Part shown: in pieces, positions 44,801-53,574 of the stretch
Numbering within the stretch: position 1 is the first letter of the stretch
How the letters are laid out: every line of letters begins with the position of its first letter
Assembly: GCA_021014325.1 (NCBI GenBank)
Contig: CM037470.1
Location: forward strand, 6,103,647 to 6,167,646
Direction of reading: 5' to 3'
DNA: 64,000 nt
From: Plazaster borealis
Taxonomy: Eukaryota > Echinodermata > Asteroidea > Forcipulatida > Labidiasteridae
Translations under genes and position numbers: made by a program
Notes under the pieces: generated by a model
Seen by the model: only the letters and a program-made list of their open reading frames with translations
What the model was told of the DNA's origin: nothing
The model's database searches: none

Positions 44801-47694
44801 TTGGTTCGTTATTAACTCAAGGTCATAATAATCAATTTCCACGATGATTTAAGCGCACTTATTTCATTTTACTTGCAATTGTTTCGTTTTGTTTGTCACT
44901 CAATCATTCATGTGCACATCCACAGCGGGAATTTCAACCATGCAGCAAAAATGACAATCAAGAACCGAAAGCCTGGGACAAGTTTGTTCTATGTGTGCGA
45001 GAATTTGGAAGTAATGTCAAAGCTTTTTAGATGGCTAAGATAAACACTATAGCAGACCGAGGGTAATACAATTCGATTTAGGTTTAAACCAAGGTTGGCA
45101 GACACTGACCTCTCTTCAAGTACGTTGTACATCCCCCATGTAAAACTGTTCTATTATAATTCTATTTCAAATACCAAGAAATAAGCCACAAGGGAAACTG
45201 ACATGGGAAGATTTTAAATAATTTTGGGGTTAAGCAAAGACAAATTTGACTCGAGCGGGACTTAACCCTGCGTGACACCATCAATTTTGTTTTACACTCG
45301 GACACCATCATGGACCTATTGTGTAACAGTTAGATTTGAGCATGTAATACATTCTTGTGGAGAACAAATTCACTTTTAAATTGCCCAAAGCATTAGATAT
45401 CGACCCTTCTGACCAAATAAAACCAATTTAAACAAAAATTATTTGAATATGACCCCACATTAACTTTGTAGACTTTATGAAACTTTACTTAAAAACAATA
45501 ACAATATGCACACGCCTACACTACTGTTTTCAATAGTCAGTTTTATAATAGCGTGTAATACATGGAGCTCCATGGTCTGACTTGTCCTTGCAACACCACC
45601 TCACTCAACTCATGAAACTAAACAACCAGGTCACTGCTTACAGCCATTGTACAAGCATACAGAAGAAGGCATGTGGAAACCATATGGTTCATTTCACTAA
45701 GTAGCGGCTGTTAACCCCGAGGTCAAGTAACTGCTGTACAATTCCTATGGGAATTTCGGGAGAGCTGGTCATTGATGGATTTCAAAAAAAAACAAAAAAA
45801 ACCGATGGTAACAAGACAACTGGCATGCTATATTTGGCTAGGTGTGGTTGTGGAACTTGGAATTTTTTTAGATTTTAAAAAAATTAATTGGCGGAGTAGT
45901 AACTTTTCAATTAAAAGCTGACACTCAATAAGTCCATGATTGCATCATAAGCAAGACTAGAGCCGGGCACTTGACCATAATTGCTTCGCCCTTTGGATGG
46001 GAAGTAAAGCCGTAGGTCCCGTGTGGTGTGATATACATGTACATGTAAACTAACACAGTTACACTATCGCTACGAGAAAGTATTTCCCTGTGTTTCTGGC
46101 ATAGTTGACAACAGTTTTGCCGCACCACCTTTTAAATCCCTTACAATGTGTTTCAATGGTTCTCATAATTCAAAAAACTACCTTTCCTGTTTCACATCAT
46201 GATGAGCGCTTTGAGACACCCGTAGTACTGTAAGAGTTTATAATGATTCTAATTTATAGATTATTCTCAGAAAAAAACGTATCGCGCTGTCCTGGAAATA
46301 GGTTGGGCAATGGCTGCTCAGACCCCCCTCTGGTTGGCATGTCGTGGCCGAGCGGTTAAGAGCACCGGACTCAAGCTCTGGTGTTTCTGATCCGCAGAGT
46401 GTGGGTTCGAGTCCCGGCCGCTGCACTTGTGTCCTTGAGCAAGATACTTTACCATAATTGCTTTGTCCTTCGGATGGACATTAAGCCGTAGGTCCCGTGC
46501 ACTAGGATTGGTAGTGCACGTAAAAGAACCCAGAACACTTACCGTCGAAGAGAAAGGGTTAACTCCGGTGTTTCTGGTTCACATAGCAAGCACCCTATAC
46601 AGGTTTCCTCAGATAAACACAAGCAATAAAATGATATAAGAACATTTTATTTTACCTTTCATACCAGGGCTGTTCAGTCACAAAACGACAAGTTCATCTT
46701 CACATCACGTGGTGACATCGAGGTCAAAGGTAAAGGCAAGATGCGCACCTACTTCCTGTGCGGCATGCAGAAAGACGAAGGTGGTGACGTCATGAACATG
46801 GACCATTTAACGGATGAAGGTAATAGGCCTACTGTTTAATTAAAAATGATTATGCAGGCGATGCATCAAATTTGAATTAATTCAGTTTGGAAGTTCATCA
46901 GTTCATTTTTGAAAACACACCTTAAACATATAATAACAAATATTAAGCAGACGATAATATTAAGCAGAAACAGCAGTTTGAAAAATAGTGCAAATTTAAT
47001 CGCATTGTCTCCAAACACAGATTTTTTTACTGTGGACAAGATAGGTCACTTCTTGGTACCAGTGACGATTTGTTTGCTAAAAAGTTTCATTATTGGTTTC
47101 AACTATCATTGACGATTGATATACTGATTTCGCACACAAAGGATGCTGGCAGAGTTTTGTTCTGCCCCATGCTAACCAAATCACTGATCACTGTTGATTG
47201 ACACACCCTCTATACTACGTGTGGCCTGGTCCAGCTTAGGATATCATGGCATATGAGCTGACCAGTGTGTACGATGTGGTTAAGACAATGGAATCATTAA
47301 AACATCGGCCCTCACTCAGTGATAAACTCCCCCGAGAAACTGCGATAAAAATTCCTGAAGACATTTCAATAAATTAGAGAATGTTACATTTTCCCTTGAA
47401 ACTACAGATCCACCACCTTACACGCAGGAGCCAGCACCCGCTGAAGTCGTGACCACACCGACCTCATTGACCAACAAGCCCACGTCATCGATGAACGATC
47501 TAAAGGGTTCAACCGTTGCCTTACCCCCCACGCCGGCACCTATGGTGTGCCCAGTTATGGCTGCCAAAATGGCGGCTTCCAGCGAAGGTGCCCGAGAGAC
47601 TCCCCCACAAACCGGGGAAACTCCCCTTCAAACCGGGGGAAACCCCCAACAACCAGACCCGGACCGCCCTTCTAAAATATGTCAATTGCTCTGA
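32826..47694 (+). CDS. GUCY1B2: Soluble guanylate cyclase beta-2-like subunit (10 coding exons)
   Basis: The enzyme class makes cGMP from GTP in response to gas binding at haem. Joined exons are 32826-32899, 34927-35021, 35910-36173, 36952-37124, 38605-39004, 39987-40307, 41595-41743, 43040-43341, 46668-46819 and 47408-47694. Every junction is GT-AG and all phases agree, giving 738 codons plus stop; with an upstream Met the protein is 739 residues (rat beta-2 is about 680). Domains: H-NOX about 1-185 (haem His103, Y133-x-S135-x-R137), PAS-like H-NOXA about 245-375, coiled coil about 380-430, cyclase about 448-600, proline-rich tail 645-739. Catalytic residues seen: D455, D499 (metals), E495, C565 (guanine choice), N572, R576. 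Beta-1 chains lack the first aspartate; its presence, the GEF junction before the cyclase domain and the C-terminal CQLL point to beta-2. Family knowledge says beta-2 can act as a homodimer; that this chain does so is inference. The initiator ATG is not in these exons. Confidence 0.96.
34452..34572. repeat. Exact 49-bp tandem duplication between G-runs
   Basis: ggcggcgcaaatac ... tttattcccgg at 34467-34515 is repeated without change at 34516-34564. Runs of G flank both sides. Exact identity implies a recent event. Confidence 0.9.
34727..34797 (-). repeat. tRNA-like SINE head (minus strand)
   Basis: Minus strand: gaccgccaacatagggctaggtggtaaagcacg ... gcaagttcaagtcccgc. It preserves the uninterrupted form of the sequence split at 7315. 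Confidence 0.6.
34927..35021 (+). CDS. GUCY1B2: sGC beta-2-like exon B: H-NOX (residues 26-57)
   Basis: The acceptor is tctcacaag and the donor is ttgg|gtaagg. Frame entry completes Arg26 with one base; the exon encodes KKAGVEDKF and then the [18 protein letters not shown] stretch, which is the conserved beta-subunit segment after the first helices (YDD..TY.L..AA..L). It is too short to stand out as a reading frame and was found by following phase from exon A. Confidence 0.93.
35022..35909 (+). repeat. Intron 3 with degenerate minisatellite (35090-35540) and CA tract
   Basis: Units of about 34 bp such as aggccctaaatgtagctcgagacctaaatgtagcc, strongly diverged. A (ca)n-rich tract follows at 35572-35612. 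Confidence 0.75.
35910..36173 (+). CDS. GUCY1B2: sGC beta-2-like exon C: haem pocket (residues 58-146)
   Basis: Acceptor aacgaacag|gtgtcc, donor tatcag|gtgagg, phases 1 and 1. The exon holds the core haem-binding features of [28 protein letters not shown] with proximal His103 (His105 in human beta-1) and LHYFSVRKG with Y133, S135 and R137, the triad that contacts haem propionates. The position equal to beta-1 Ile145 is Val143, so there is no distal tyrosine of the kind used by oxygen-binding bacterial H-NOX. The exon is clearly GC-richer than the introns around it. Confidence 0.97.
36174..36951 (+). other. Intron 4
   Basis: No repeat family or exon recognised. It begins gtgagg and ends in ctccttcccag. 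Confidence 0.85.
36952..37124 (+). CDS. GUCY1B2: sGC beta-2-like exon D: end of H-NOX (residues 146-203)
   Basis: Acceptor ctccttcccag, donor caagag|gtattc (phase 0 out; +3 to +6 of the donor are weak). The exon encodes [19 protein letters not shown], the last H-NOX helix, and the strand pair [13 protein letters not shown] that closes the domain. The remaining codons begin the linker to the PAS-like domain. Confidence 0.95.
37125..38604 (+). other. Intron 5, with a partial GGGTCA MITE at 38188-38340
   Basis: The MITE part contains gattccgggtcacaatgacc and ends tgtaagagtgtgtacc. Phase 0 on both sides would allow an extra exon, but none is evident. Confidence 0.8.
38605..39004 (+). CDS. GUCY1B2: sGC beta-2-like exon E: linker and H-NOXA/PAS (residues 204-336)
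   Basis: Acceptor tctatttgtag|gag, phase 0 in. The PAS-like H-NOXA domain, which mediates dimerisation and signal transfer, starts around [16 protein letters not shown] (residues 247-262), the equivalent of the beta-1 TFCRAFPFH region. The exon ends AGA-G before the donor gtacac; everything from about donor position +3 is the end of a GGGTCA-family MITE. Confidence 0.96.
39005..39986 (+). other. Intron 6, starting inside a MITE
   Basis: 39006-39233 is a full GGGTCA-family MITE (left tacactcttaaagacttcc, right gttttagagtga). 39587-39845 is a 128-bp tandem duplication (ttggttct(a/t)catcacagtac). 39296-39430 resembles the 13983-type MITE, and 39548-39570 resembles the 54144 element. Confidence 0.8.
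39987..40307 (+). CDS. GUCY1B2: sGC beta-2-like exon F: H-NOXA end and coiled coil (residues 337-443)
   Basis: Acceptor ttcctcccag, donor caggcag|gtgagt. The exon encodes [20 protein letters not shown], a strongly conserved PAS-end motif, then [19 protein letters not shown], the long heptad helix with KKEELRVL and [15 protein letters not shown], and the VANDLREGR segment. This helix couples the sensor domains to the cyclase domain in sGC. Confidence 0.97.
40308..41594 (+). other. Intron 7, with a partial duplicate of exon G's acceptor
   Basis: 41227-41302 is a near copy of 41542-41616, including acaggagagtttccgcaggtgacca. The rest is unremarkable. Confidence 0.85.
41595..41743 (+). CDS. GUCY1B2: sGC beta-2-like exon G: cyclase, first metal Asp (residues 444-493)
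   Basis: Acceptor cattgaacag, donor tacaag|gtaagt (strong). The exon encodes [20 protein letters not shown] with metal-binding D455, then [23 protein letters not shown]455 separates beta-2 from beta-1, where this position is not Asp. A partial duplicate of the acceptor and exon start lies 315 bp upstream. Confidence 0.97.
41744..43039 (+). other. Intron 8, with minisatellite and duplicated exon H acceptor
   Basis: 41830-42545 is a 24-bp minisatellite. 42733-42889 and 42909-43065 are copies offset by 176 bp that include the acceptor and the first codons of exon H. Confidence 0.9.
41830..42545. repeat. 24-bp minisatellite, about 30 units
   Basis: Unit ttccgtatgcccaaggtacc plus attg/agcg, with some 23-bp variants. 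A higher-order period of about 190 bp is visible (gcctaaggtaccattg at 42135 and 42325). As 24 is a multiple of three, long repetitive open frames appear on both strands; they are not genes. Confidence 0.95.
43040..43341 (+). CDS. GUCY1B2: sGC beta-2-like exon H: catalytic core (residues 494-593)
   Basis: Acceptor ttttttccccatag, donor gtaag|gtaatt (phase 2 out). The exon holds [15 protein letters not shown] with guanine-selecting E495 and second metal D499, [16 protein letters not shown], and [19 protein letters not shown] with guanine-selecting C565 and transition-state N572 and R576. All residues needed for GTP cyclisation are intact. A defective partial duplicate of its start lies 176 bp upstream. 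Confidence 0.98.
43351..43640 (+). mobile_element. TTAA-type MITE, related to the element at 8796-9479
   Basis: Begins TTAA-agggattgtgtacg, then ctatatagctgtagatatatacc, aaaggtggtagcgtttttaag, tattgccgaaaatctggagc and taaaaagtgatatcc; these are found inverted at 8930-9470. Only 8 bp separate it from the exon H donor. Confidence 0.75.
44092..44518 (+). repeat. tRNA-derived SINE, full length with (att)n tail
   Basis: Head gtggccgagcggataagagc ... gggttcgagtcccagtc, body ccttcggatgggacgtaaag ccgtaggtcccgtgtg, 3' part gagcgctttgatacgcccc, tail tattattattattatta. Confidence 0.9.
45955..46260 (+). repeat. tRNA-derived SINE, head missing
   Basis: Starts in the body (cttgaccataattgcttcgcc, atgggaagtaaagccgtagg) and ends gagcgctttgagacacccg. 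Confidence 0.75.
46336..46620 (+). repeat. tRNA-derived SINE next to exon I
   Basis: Head gtggccgagcggttaagagc ... gggttcgagtcccggcc with intact A- and B-box sequences; 3' part truncated. It ends about 50 bp upstream of the exon I acceptor. Confidence 0.85.
46668..46819 (+). CDS. GUCY1B2: sGC beta-2-like exon I: end of cyclase domain (residues 594-644)
   Basis: Acceptor ctttcatacca g|ggctg, one base completing Arg594; donor gatgaag|gtaata. Encodes [22 protein letters not shown], the standard C-terminal strand pair of class III guanylate cyclases (RG.IEVKGKG...TYFL), then an acidic, methionine-containing linker. A tRNA-derived SINE ends only about 50 bp before the acceptor. Confidence 0.95.
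46820..47407 (+). other. Intron 10
   Basis: No repeat or exon recognised. Confidence 0.8.
47408..47694 (+). CDS. GUCY1B2: sGC beta-2-like exon J: proline-rich tail with CaaX end (residues 645-739)
   Basis: Acceptor gaaactacag; one open frame to TGA at 47692-47694. The tail is low in hydrophobics, rich in Pro, Thr and Ala, with PPPY (residues 646-649, a PPxY WW-domain ligand consensus) and a short repeat [14 protein letters not shown]. It ends CQLL: a CaaX box whose final Leu predicts geranylgeranylation by GGTase-I. Rat beta-2 also ends in a CaaX-type sequence, which supports both the exon call and the orthology. Membrane attachment is inference. Confidence 0.88.
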
Positions 47695-48145
47695 ATTGAC
47701 ATACTGTAGTCTACCATACGGCAAATGCCAACTACTCCTCAATGCTCCCCCATTTTGCTACACATATTTTTGATTCCCACATTCCAATTGCCCTATCACC
47801 ACTGCCTACCCTTCGATTCACGGCATACAAGATGGAAGTGCAAGGTTAGCCTGAACATCTGACGTCACACTTCGAGGCTCGTGAATAACGCCAGATACCA
47901 GCCTTGAGCACCTGGTAGAATCCTGCCAGTTGATCTCAGTCAATTCACACGTACATGTACACATAGTGAATAAAACAACATTACATGCATTTACTAACAT
48001 TACGCACACGCCACATGCAGACGACAGAAAGTGCAAGCTCATCACCTCGGACCTATCATAACACATATATGGAAAACTTACGTCACTGCACGTTTAACCA
48101 ATGATTAAATCATTATATCAAATAAAATCAGTGGGCCTGTAAGAC
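47695..48145 (+). other. 3' UTR of the guanylate cyclase gene with two AATAAA signals
   Basis: Sequence after the stop has no reading frame of interest. AATAAA occurs at 47969-47974 and at 48121-48126. The second is followed by GT-containing sequence, so cleavage near 48140 is the simplest model. A perfect hairpin follows at 48151-48180. Confidence 0.55.
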
Positions 48146-48150
48146 CAGTG

Positions 48151-48180
48151 CCTGTCTTTATCCTTGCGGATAAAGACAGG
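48151..48180. terminator. Perfect 13-bp hairpin just after the polyadenylation signal
   Basis: cctgtctttatcc, loop ttgc, ggataaagacagg. It starts 25 bp after AATAAA (48121-48126). A role in 3' end formation is inference from position only. Confidence 0.4.
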
Positions 48181-49180
48181 GGACCAGTCTAGTGTAAGGT
48201 TGGAGAATTTGGGGACGCTAGGTGGCAGCAGACTTACCAGGCACAGCCATCGTTCTCCGAAATGTGTGCATGCAGAAACAATCGAAATGGACCTGGTAGG
48301 TCTGCCGCCAATTTTTGTTCTAAAGTCTCCCAGTCACAATCAATACACCAAGGTAGAGTTATACTTTATAAATGACCCGAAAAAAGGTGACGTGCATCTT
48401 ACCCGAAAGCCTACTTGTTATAAAGATGGTAATGGAAGCATCCTGCGAAATCATTGTTCTGAAGTGCACCCGTTGATTAGAAACCAACAAAAGTATGTCC
48501 AAAGATTCGAATCTCCGAAGATTGCCTTCAGGTGACTTTTGGAGATTCACTTTTCCGTGGTCTCCGTTTATGGATGCTGCAGCCAGATGCGGTTGTTACC
48601 CACGCTGTCATCTCGCTATTAAAGGATGAATTTGACGTTCTTGATGAGAACACCGTGACAGTTTTTTGCTGTTTTCTCAGCAAGTGGGCACTGTATTCAG
48701 CTGAAACTTTCACATGTGACTCCTGTTGTATTTTTCTTGATAACTTGGCTTTTAAATCAGCATTATGTTGACAACACCAATTACTATGACCTCACCTTGT
48801 ACCTGTATTTTGGCGTGAATCGTTCGCATCGTTTGTTATGGGTTCCACTTTGAAAACACTTGGCGGCAAGTCTACAATGGGAAACGTCGTCCAGTGTGCT
48901 GCAGTCACCAATATCAGTGTCAAATCCAGATGGTTTGGGGCGGGTCTCTGGTAACACTATATAAAACTAGTATTACAATAACATTTGATGGCACTTGTAC
49001 GTATAATCCATGGGCCGCACCCCCACCCCTCCCCTCAAATTATTCTCTAGAACCGCCCCGTTTACAAACTAGTCTGTCGACTAATATCGAAGGGAGATAT
49101 AAATATCGACTGTCCATCCAAAATAAACGATGTTATATTTCGTTTTACTATAATATCATACTTCTCTCTCTAGTCCGGCA
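48181..49180. other. Intergenic, one unassigned open frame
   Basis: A + strand frame at 48164-48535 (123 codons) contains no motif I know. tcgaatctccgaaga / ttttggagattc is a small inverted pair near 48510-48548. No gene is supported. Confidence 0.4.
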
Positions 49181-49199
49181 TCATTGAGCTCGGCCCATG

Positions 49200-49948
49200 C
49201 TAAAGTCTACTACGCATGCGTATTTACCTTGTGCGTGGCTGTTGCTCATGCGACAGTCTACCACGCCTGCGTATTTAACGGGTGCGTGAATAATGGCGCG
49301 CGCGCTTGCAGTAAGAGCATGGGGCCTTTCTCAAACCTCGGCTTGGGCTCTAGCCTTTTGTCAAGGCCATCGTGGCTTGGACAACTTTGTAAACAGTGGA
49401 GCGACTGGAACGAGAGACCACGCGCGCGAGCCGAGTGGCGAAGCCACGAGGGCCTTTTCCAACTTGTTTTTTAATGAATTATCATCATGAAGTGTGAAAC
49501 GCGCGTTATGCACTTCTGAATGGTTTGGACTTTTGCTACCGTTTCGGGTAGCAAAAGTCGAGATTATAAAGAAACACATAAGAAACCGCAAACAAGTTGG
49601 AAAAGGCCCTCGTGGATTCGCCACTCGCGTGCGTGGTCTCCCATTCCAGTCGCTTGGGATCGCGGCTCTACAAAGCTGTTCAAGCCACGAAGGCCTTGAC
49701 AAAAGGCTACTTGGGCCGATTTCACAAAGCAATAAAATTCATCGCAAGACAAATTTTCAGTATCACCATAGTGATTTGTATTGTGACATCACACTTTACT
49801 AAGCAACTACGATCAATCTTAGATCTTTGTGAAATCGGCCCCTGATTGATGTTCAAACCACCGCGTGCAAAATACACGCTGCTCCAAAAATGTATATGGA
49901 GGTCAAGCCGGAGACGGAGCCCAAACCGAGGTTTAAGAAAGGCACGTG
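49200..49948. mobile_element. Foldback element with a nested MITE
   Basis: Left arm 49322-49470 (cctttctcaaacctcggcttgggct ... gaagccacgagggccttttcc) is inverted at 49585-49716 and 49905-49945. The second arm is split by the MITE at 49719-49846. The apex is a perfect hairpin, gacttttgctacc / ggtagcaaaagtc, at 49528-49559. Upstream, gtctac(t/c)acgc(a/c)tgcgtattta occurs twice, near 49205 and 49255. Confidence 0.8.
49719..49846. mobile_element. MITE of the ttcacaaag family, complete
   Basis: gggccgatttcacaaag at the left, ctttgtgaaatcggccc at the right, with the interior cagtatcaccatagtgattt and tgtgacatcacac. Confidence 0.88.
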
Positions 49949-50502
49949 ATGGTGAATGGACCAGTGAGACTTTGGCTTTCAATCATGAATATGTATGAGG
50001 TATAGTAATAAAAATTGCTAATACAACTGAAAACATTATCGAGAGTATACATTGACCTGCATGTTTACAGGCACGAGATACTCTCTCACAAGACTACCGC
50101 CCTCAGCGGTGGTTCCTTACTTGGTAATTATGCCACCGGCATCCCATTCTAGCTATGAAATATTAAACCTTGGTTTTGGGTGTCCTTAGGTTTTTATGTA
50201 TTATACTGTTATTAAAGAATTATAACAATGATGTATTTATTTTGTATTATAATTATCCCACTGTAGAATATTTATAAATAATTGAGGTGGTTGTATTTTG
50301 TAAATCTACGAAATTGTAATTTTGTCACTGATATTATTGTCCACCTCAACTATTTTTGTATTGACAAGTAACACTTTATCACTTTAAATAACAAACTGTA
50401 TGAAATAAAATAAAATAAACCAATGATCATCGTATCGGTTTTTATTATAACTTAAAATTTGAGATGAGATAACGAGCCAATAAAATCCCGTTATTGGTTG
50501 TG
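49949..50502. other. AT-rich, ends in aaataaaataaaataaa
   Basis: 50130-50415 is AT-rich with repeated AATAAA strings at 50400-50418 and could be an old 3' end; no coding sequence leads into it. Confidence 0.35.
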
Positions 50503-50866
50503 TTAAAGGTATCGTACACGTTTGGTAATGACTCAAAACAAATATTAGCATAAAAACTTACTTGGTAACAAGCAACGGAGAGCTTTTGATAGTATAAAAT
50601 ATTGTAGGAAACGACTCCCTCTGAAGTAACGTAGTTTTTGAGAAAGTGGTAATTTCTCACTAAAAGAGTTTTTAGAAGTTTTTTATTCCTATCTGAAAGC
50701 ACACACATTTGTACAGCAAGGGTGTGTTTTATTTCATTATTTTCTTGCAACTTCGATGACCAATTGAGCCCAAATTTTCACAGGCTGTTATTTTATGCAT
50801 ATGTGGGGATACACCAAGCGAGAACACTGGTCTTTGACAATTACCAAACGTGTTCAGTGCCTTTAA
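50503..50866 (+). mobile_element. TTAA-flanked MITE (family 1)
   Basis: TTAA at both ends, full-length match to the copies at 3086 and 30448 with a short deletion where the cttcttgcaagaag palindrome lies in the others. Confidence 0.88.
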
Positions 50867-51414
50867 ACAAGGCAAAAAGAACTACAGACAAAATGATTAC
50901 ATCCGATTACGTCACACACACGTGTTGCAAAACTGTGTGCATTGGACCGTAGCGTGTTCACGTAATGCAGCTGTCGGATCTCAGTTTAATGAATCTTGCT
51001 TTTCAGTAATGATCGTAAAGCACTGGAAGTATGCACTTGACGCCATTTCAGTAAGAAAGTCTTTGTGTTGACAATGACCATTGCTGTCACTGATTATAAC
51101 TACTCCACGTTCTAACAATAGATATAGCTTCAGTTGCCTATCTTGTGCATTGTGGTGCTATGATATGAACTTTGCTTTTAGGGTGTTCTTGTTTGTCAGT
51201 TAAGATTGTTGTATACCTAACAATCTATGTAGACCCCTATTGGACTCCTTCGTTTGGAAAACTTTGAATGCTTTACGGTAAACCCACAATGTTTTTACAT
51301 GTACAATGCTGCCTTCACTACATATGCATGGGTATAACTTGTATTACAACGGGGGTCTTCACCCAGGATTCTAACAGAACGAAAAGGAACCTAGTAAGCA
51401 CAACGGTCAACGTA

Positions 51415-51605
51415 CGACCATCTCGACCATGCTCTGTGTATAGACCATTCGAATCACGTGCGCAGTGGGCATTTTGTCGCTGGTACACGGCTGTGTTGTA
51501 CAACACACACACGCTGTCGACCGTTTGGGACCACCACAAGATGGCGACCGCAATGTTTACCGAGGAAGTAACATTCAACGTCTGAAATCTGTCGGTGAGT
51601 TAACT
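51415..51605 (+). promoter_or_regulatory. Promoter-like spot with aagatggcgac and a gtgagt donor
   Basis: A GC-richer patch with cacgtgcgcagtgggc, followed by aagatggcgac (the YY1-type initiator context of many housekeeping promoters), a 15-codon frame, and tctgtcg|gtgagtt, a good donor at 51594. It might be a first exon of a gene to the right. No further exon recognised. Confidence 0.25.
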
Positions 51606-53560
51606 CTTGTTTATTGTCATAAGCCAACTTAAGAGATTGAAATACACATGACAAAATCTTATCACAGTGAGGCCCTATTGGTTTGCAAGAAGTCATACAC
51701 AGTACGGGCCGATGTGGTAAACAGTATGATTGGCATTCCAATTGATGTTCTACAATTTTCCTGTTAGAAGCCTTTTGTTGCAATTCGTCTCATTGCAAGG
51801 AAAAACAAAACTATTACGAGAAAAATAAAAATGGCCCATTATCACGGTGATCAGAATTGACAAAAAGTGTACAGTTGTACTAATATACTATGACTCGAAA
51901 GTTAAGTCATTCCAAAATGATCGGCTTATGGAACTTGTTTGTAAGCAAGGAAGTATACAGTAATTATTATGCCCGCTAAAAAAAACAGTTTTTAAATTAT
52001 CCATTTATTCCATCTTGACATTGTGTTCAGCATCACGATTTATGTTGTTCCCGGTCGCTAACGTTTCAATCCGTGTGATAGCAACAGCGCCCTCATTAGT
52101 TAACGCTGAAAGTTTTACAACGTTTGAACACTTTTCAACATTTTAGTGAAATCGAAGTAGGTAGATTATGCAAAGTCTACTGGGGAATACACTTTGGAAA
52201 CGCCACCACGACCACCATCACCACACATAGGGAATTTTGTCCCCTGGTGTGTAACCCCCCCCCCCCCCAACTTATTTACATGGGCCGAAGGACGTCGATT
52301 CAAAAGAGGGCGCTATCAGACGAAATGTTTACACAATTCGTTGTTTGGGGGGGGGGGGGCACACCACCACACAGAATCTCCTGTCACACACTGAGAACGA
52401 GTTAATTAACACGGGCTGAAGGACGTCGATTCAAAAGAGGGCGCTAATCATACGAAGTTGTTGCACCAAAATTGTGTACAATAATATTCGTCGGCTTTGG
52501 TGTTTTGGGGCGCTGGATCAGAATCTCCGGGAGACAGAATCTCCTGCCACACACTGGGAACGCTTCCACCTGTTTCACCATCCTTCAAAGTTGTGCATTT
52601 TGTTATCCCCCCTTTCAACCACTTTCTTTCCCCACCCCCTTTCTTTCCCTGCTTTCTCGTTCCCTCCCACATTCCCCAAACCCGCTCTGCTTATGAAGAA
52701 CTCAATGACGCCTCAAAAGTTCTTTGAACATTGTAGTTTTTCTCTGCTCGTTTTTGCTTTCTTGCGACTTCATTTATGATTTTTGTCTTCCCTTTGTAAA
52801 AAAAACCCCCAAAACCCCCAAATGCCATTTGCCAGATTTTTGTTGGATTATAAGAAGCCTAGAAGAGGAATTCCAAAAGAAGGGCCTTCCTGTCAAGAGC
52901 TTAGTGAGAGTAAAGCGTTTTAGTGTACGAGAACACTGGGTGGTAATGGGGATGGGATTGGGGGTACGACTGACATGAGGCAATCAACTTGTCCCGTTTA
53001 CGGGTTCACCACACTAAACAGGCCAAAATTCACACGCCAAACGGATTATCATAATTTGTAGGCCCTCAGAATCTTTTGAATAATAACGTTTGGGTGTCAT
53101 GCAATTAATATATTGTGTAATTATAACAATTCACAGAGCCTTTGGGTTTTGTGCTTCAACTTCTGAAATAATCTGATAAATTTAGGCTTTAAAGTTGTTC
53201 CTATTTGGCTTGCGAATTAGAAGAGTGCCTCATGAAAATTGGCAGCAAGTCGGTTTGGGAAAAAGCACATTTCCGGGGGTGTTTTTTTTCTTTTAATTAG
53301 AATTTTCTAAACGGCTGACCTGCCAAAAATTGAAAAGAAATCTGAAGTTTAGTTGTCTGAAAATATATTTGATTGCTTTTTAAGAGGCTGAGGGACTTTA
53401 AACATTTTTTGAGTATTTTTGAATAATTAGCATTTAGCATTGGTTGCTTTGGGAGTTTATTTAGTATTGTGCACCCTTACGAACGTATTCAGCGCCCTCT
53501 ATTGATGATGTATGAAGCTCATTAGGAACTCAAAATGCGCAACGTCATGTGTCAACATCT
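51606..53560. other. Intergenic; duplicated cgtcgattcaaaagagggcg segments and C/G homopolymers
   Basis: aaggacgtcgattcaaaagagggcgct occurs at 52288 and 52419. C-run at 52255-52268, G-run at 52346-52359. A short open frame near 52830-52970 with LEEEFQKKGLPVKSLVRVKR looks protein-like but is unsupported. Confidence 0.4.
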
Positions 53561-53574
53561 TTTATTATACCATA

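Larger units (their letters stand above)
43342..46667 (+). other. Intron 9, with a TTAA MITE and three SINE copies
   Basis: The MITE begins at 43351 (ttaaagggattgtgtacg); its right end is not resolved. SINEs lie at 44092-44518, 45955-46260 (partial) and 46336-46620. Otherwise AT-rich. Confidence 0.85.

Noticed and set aside
48164..48535. 123-codon + strand frame downstream of the cyclase gene
   Set aside because: Begins in the hairpin after the polyadenylation signal and has no recognisable domain.
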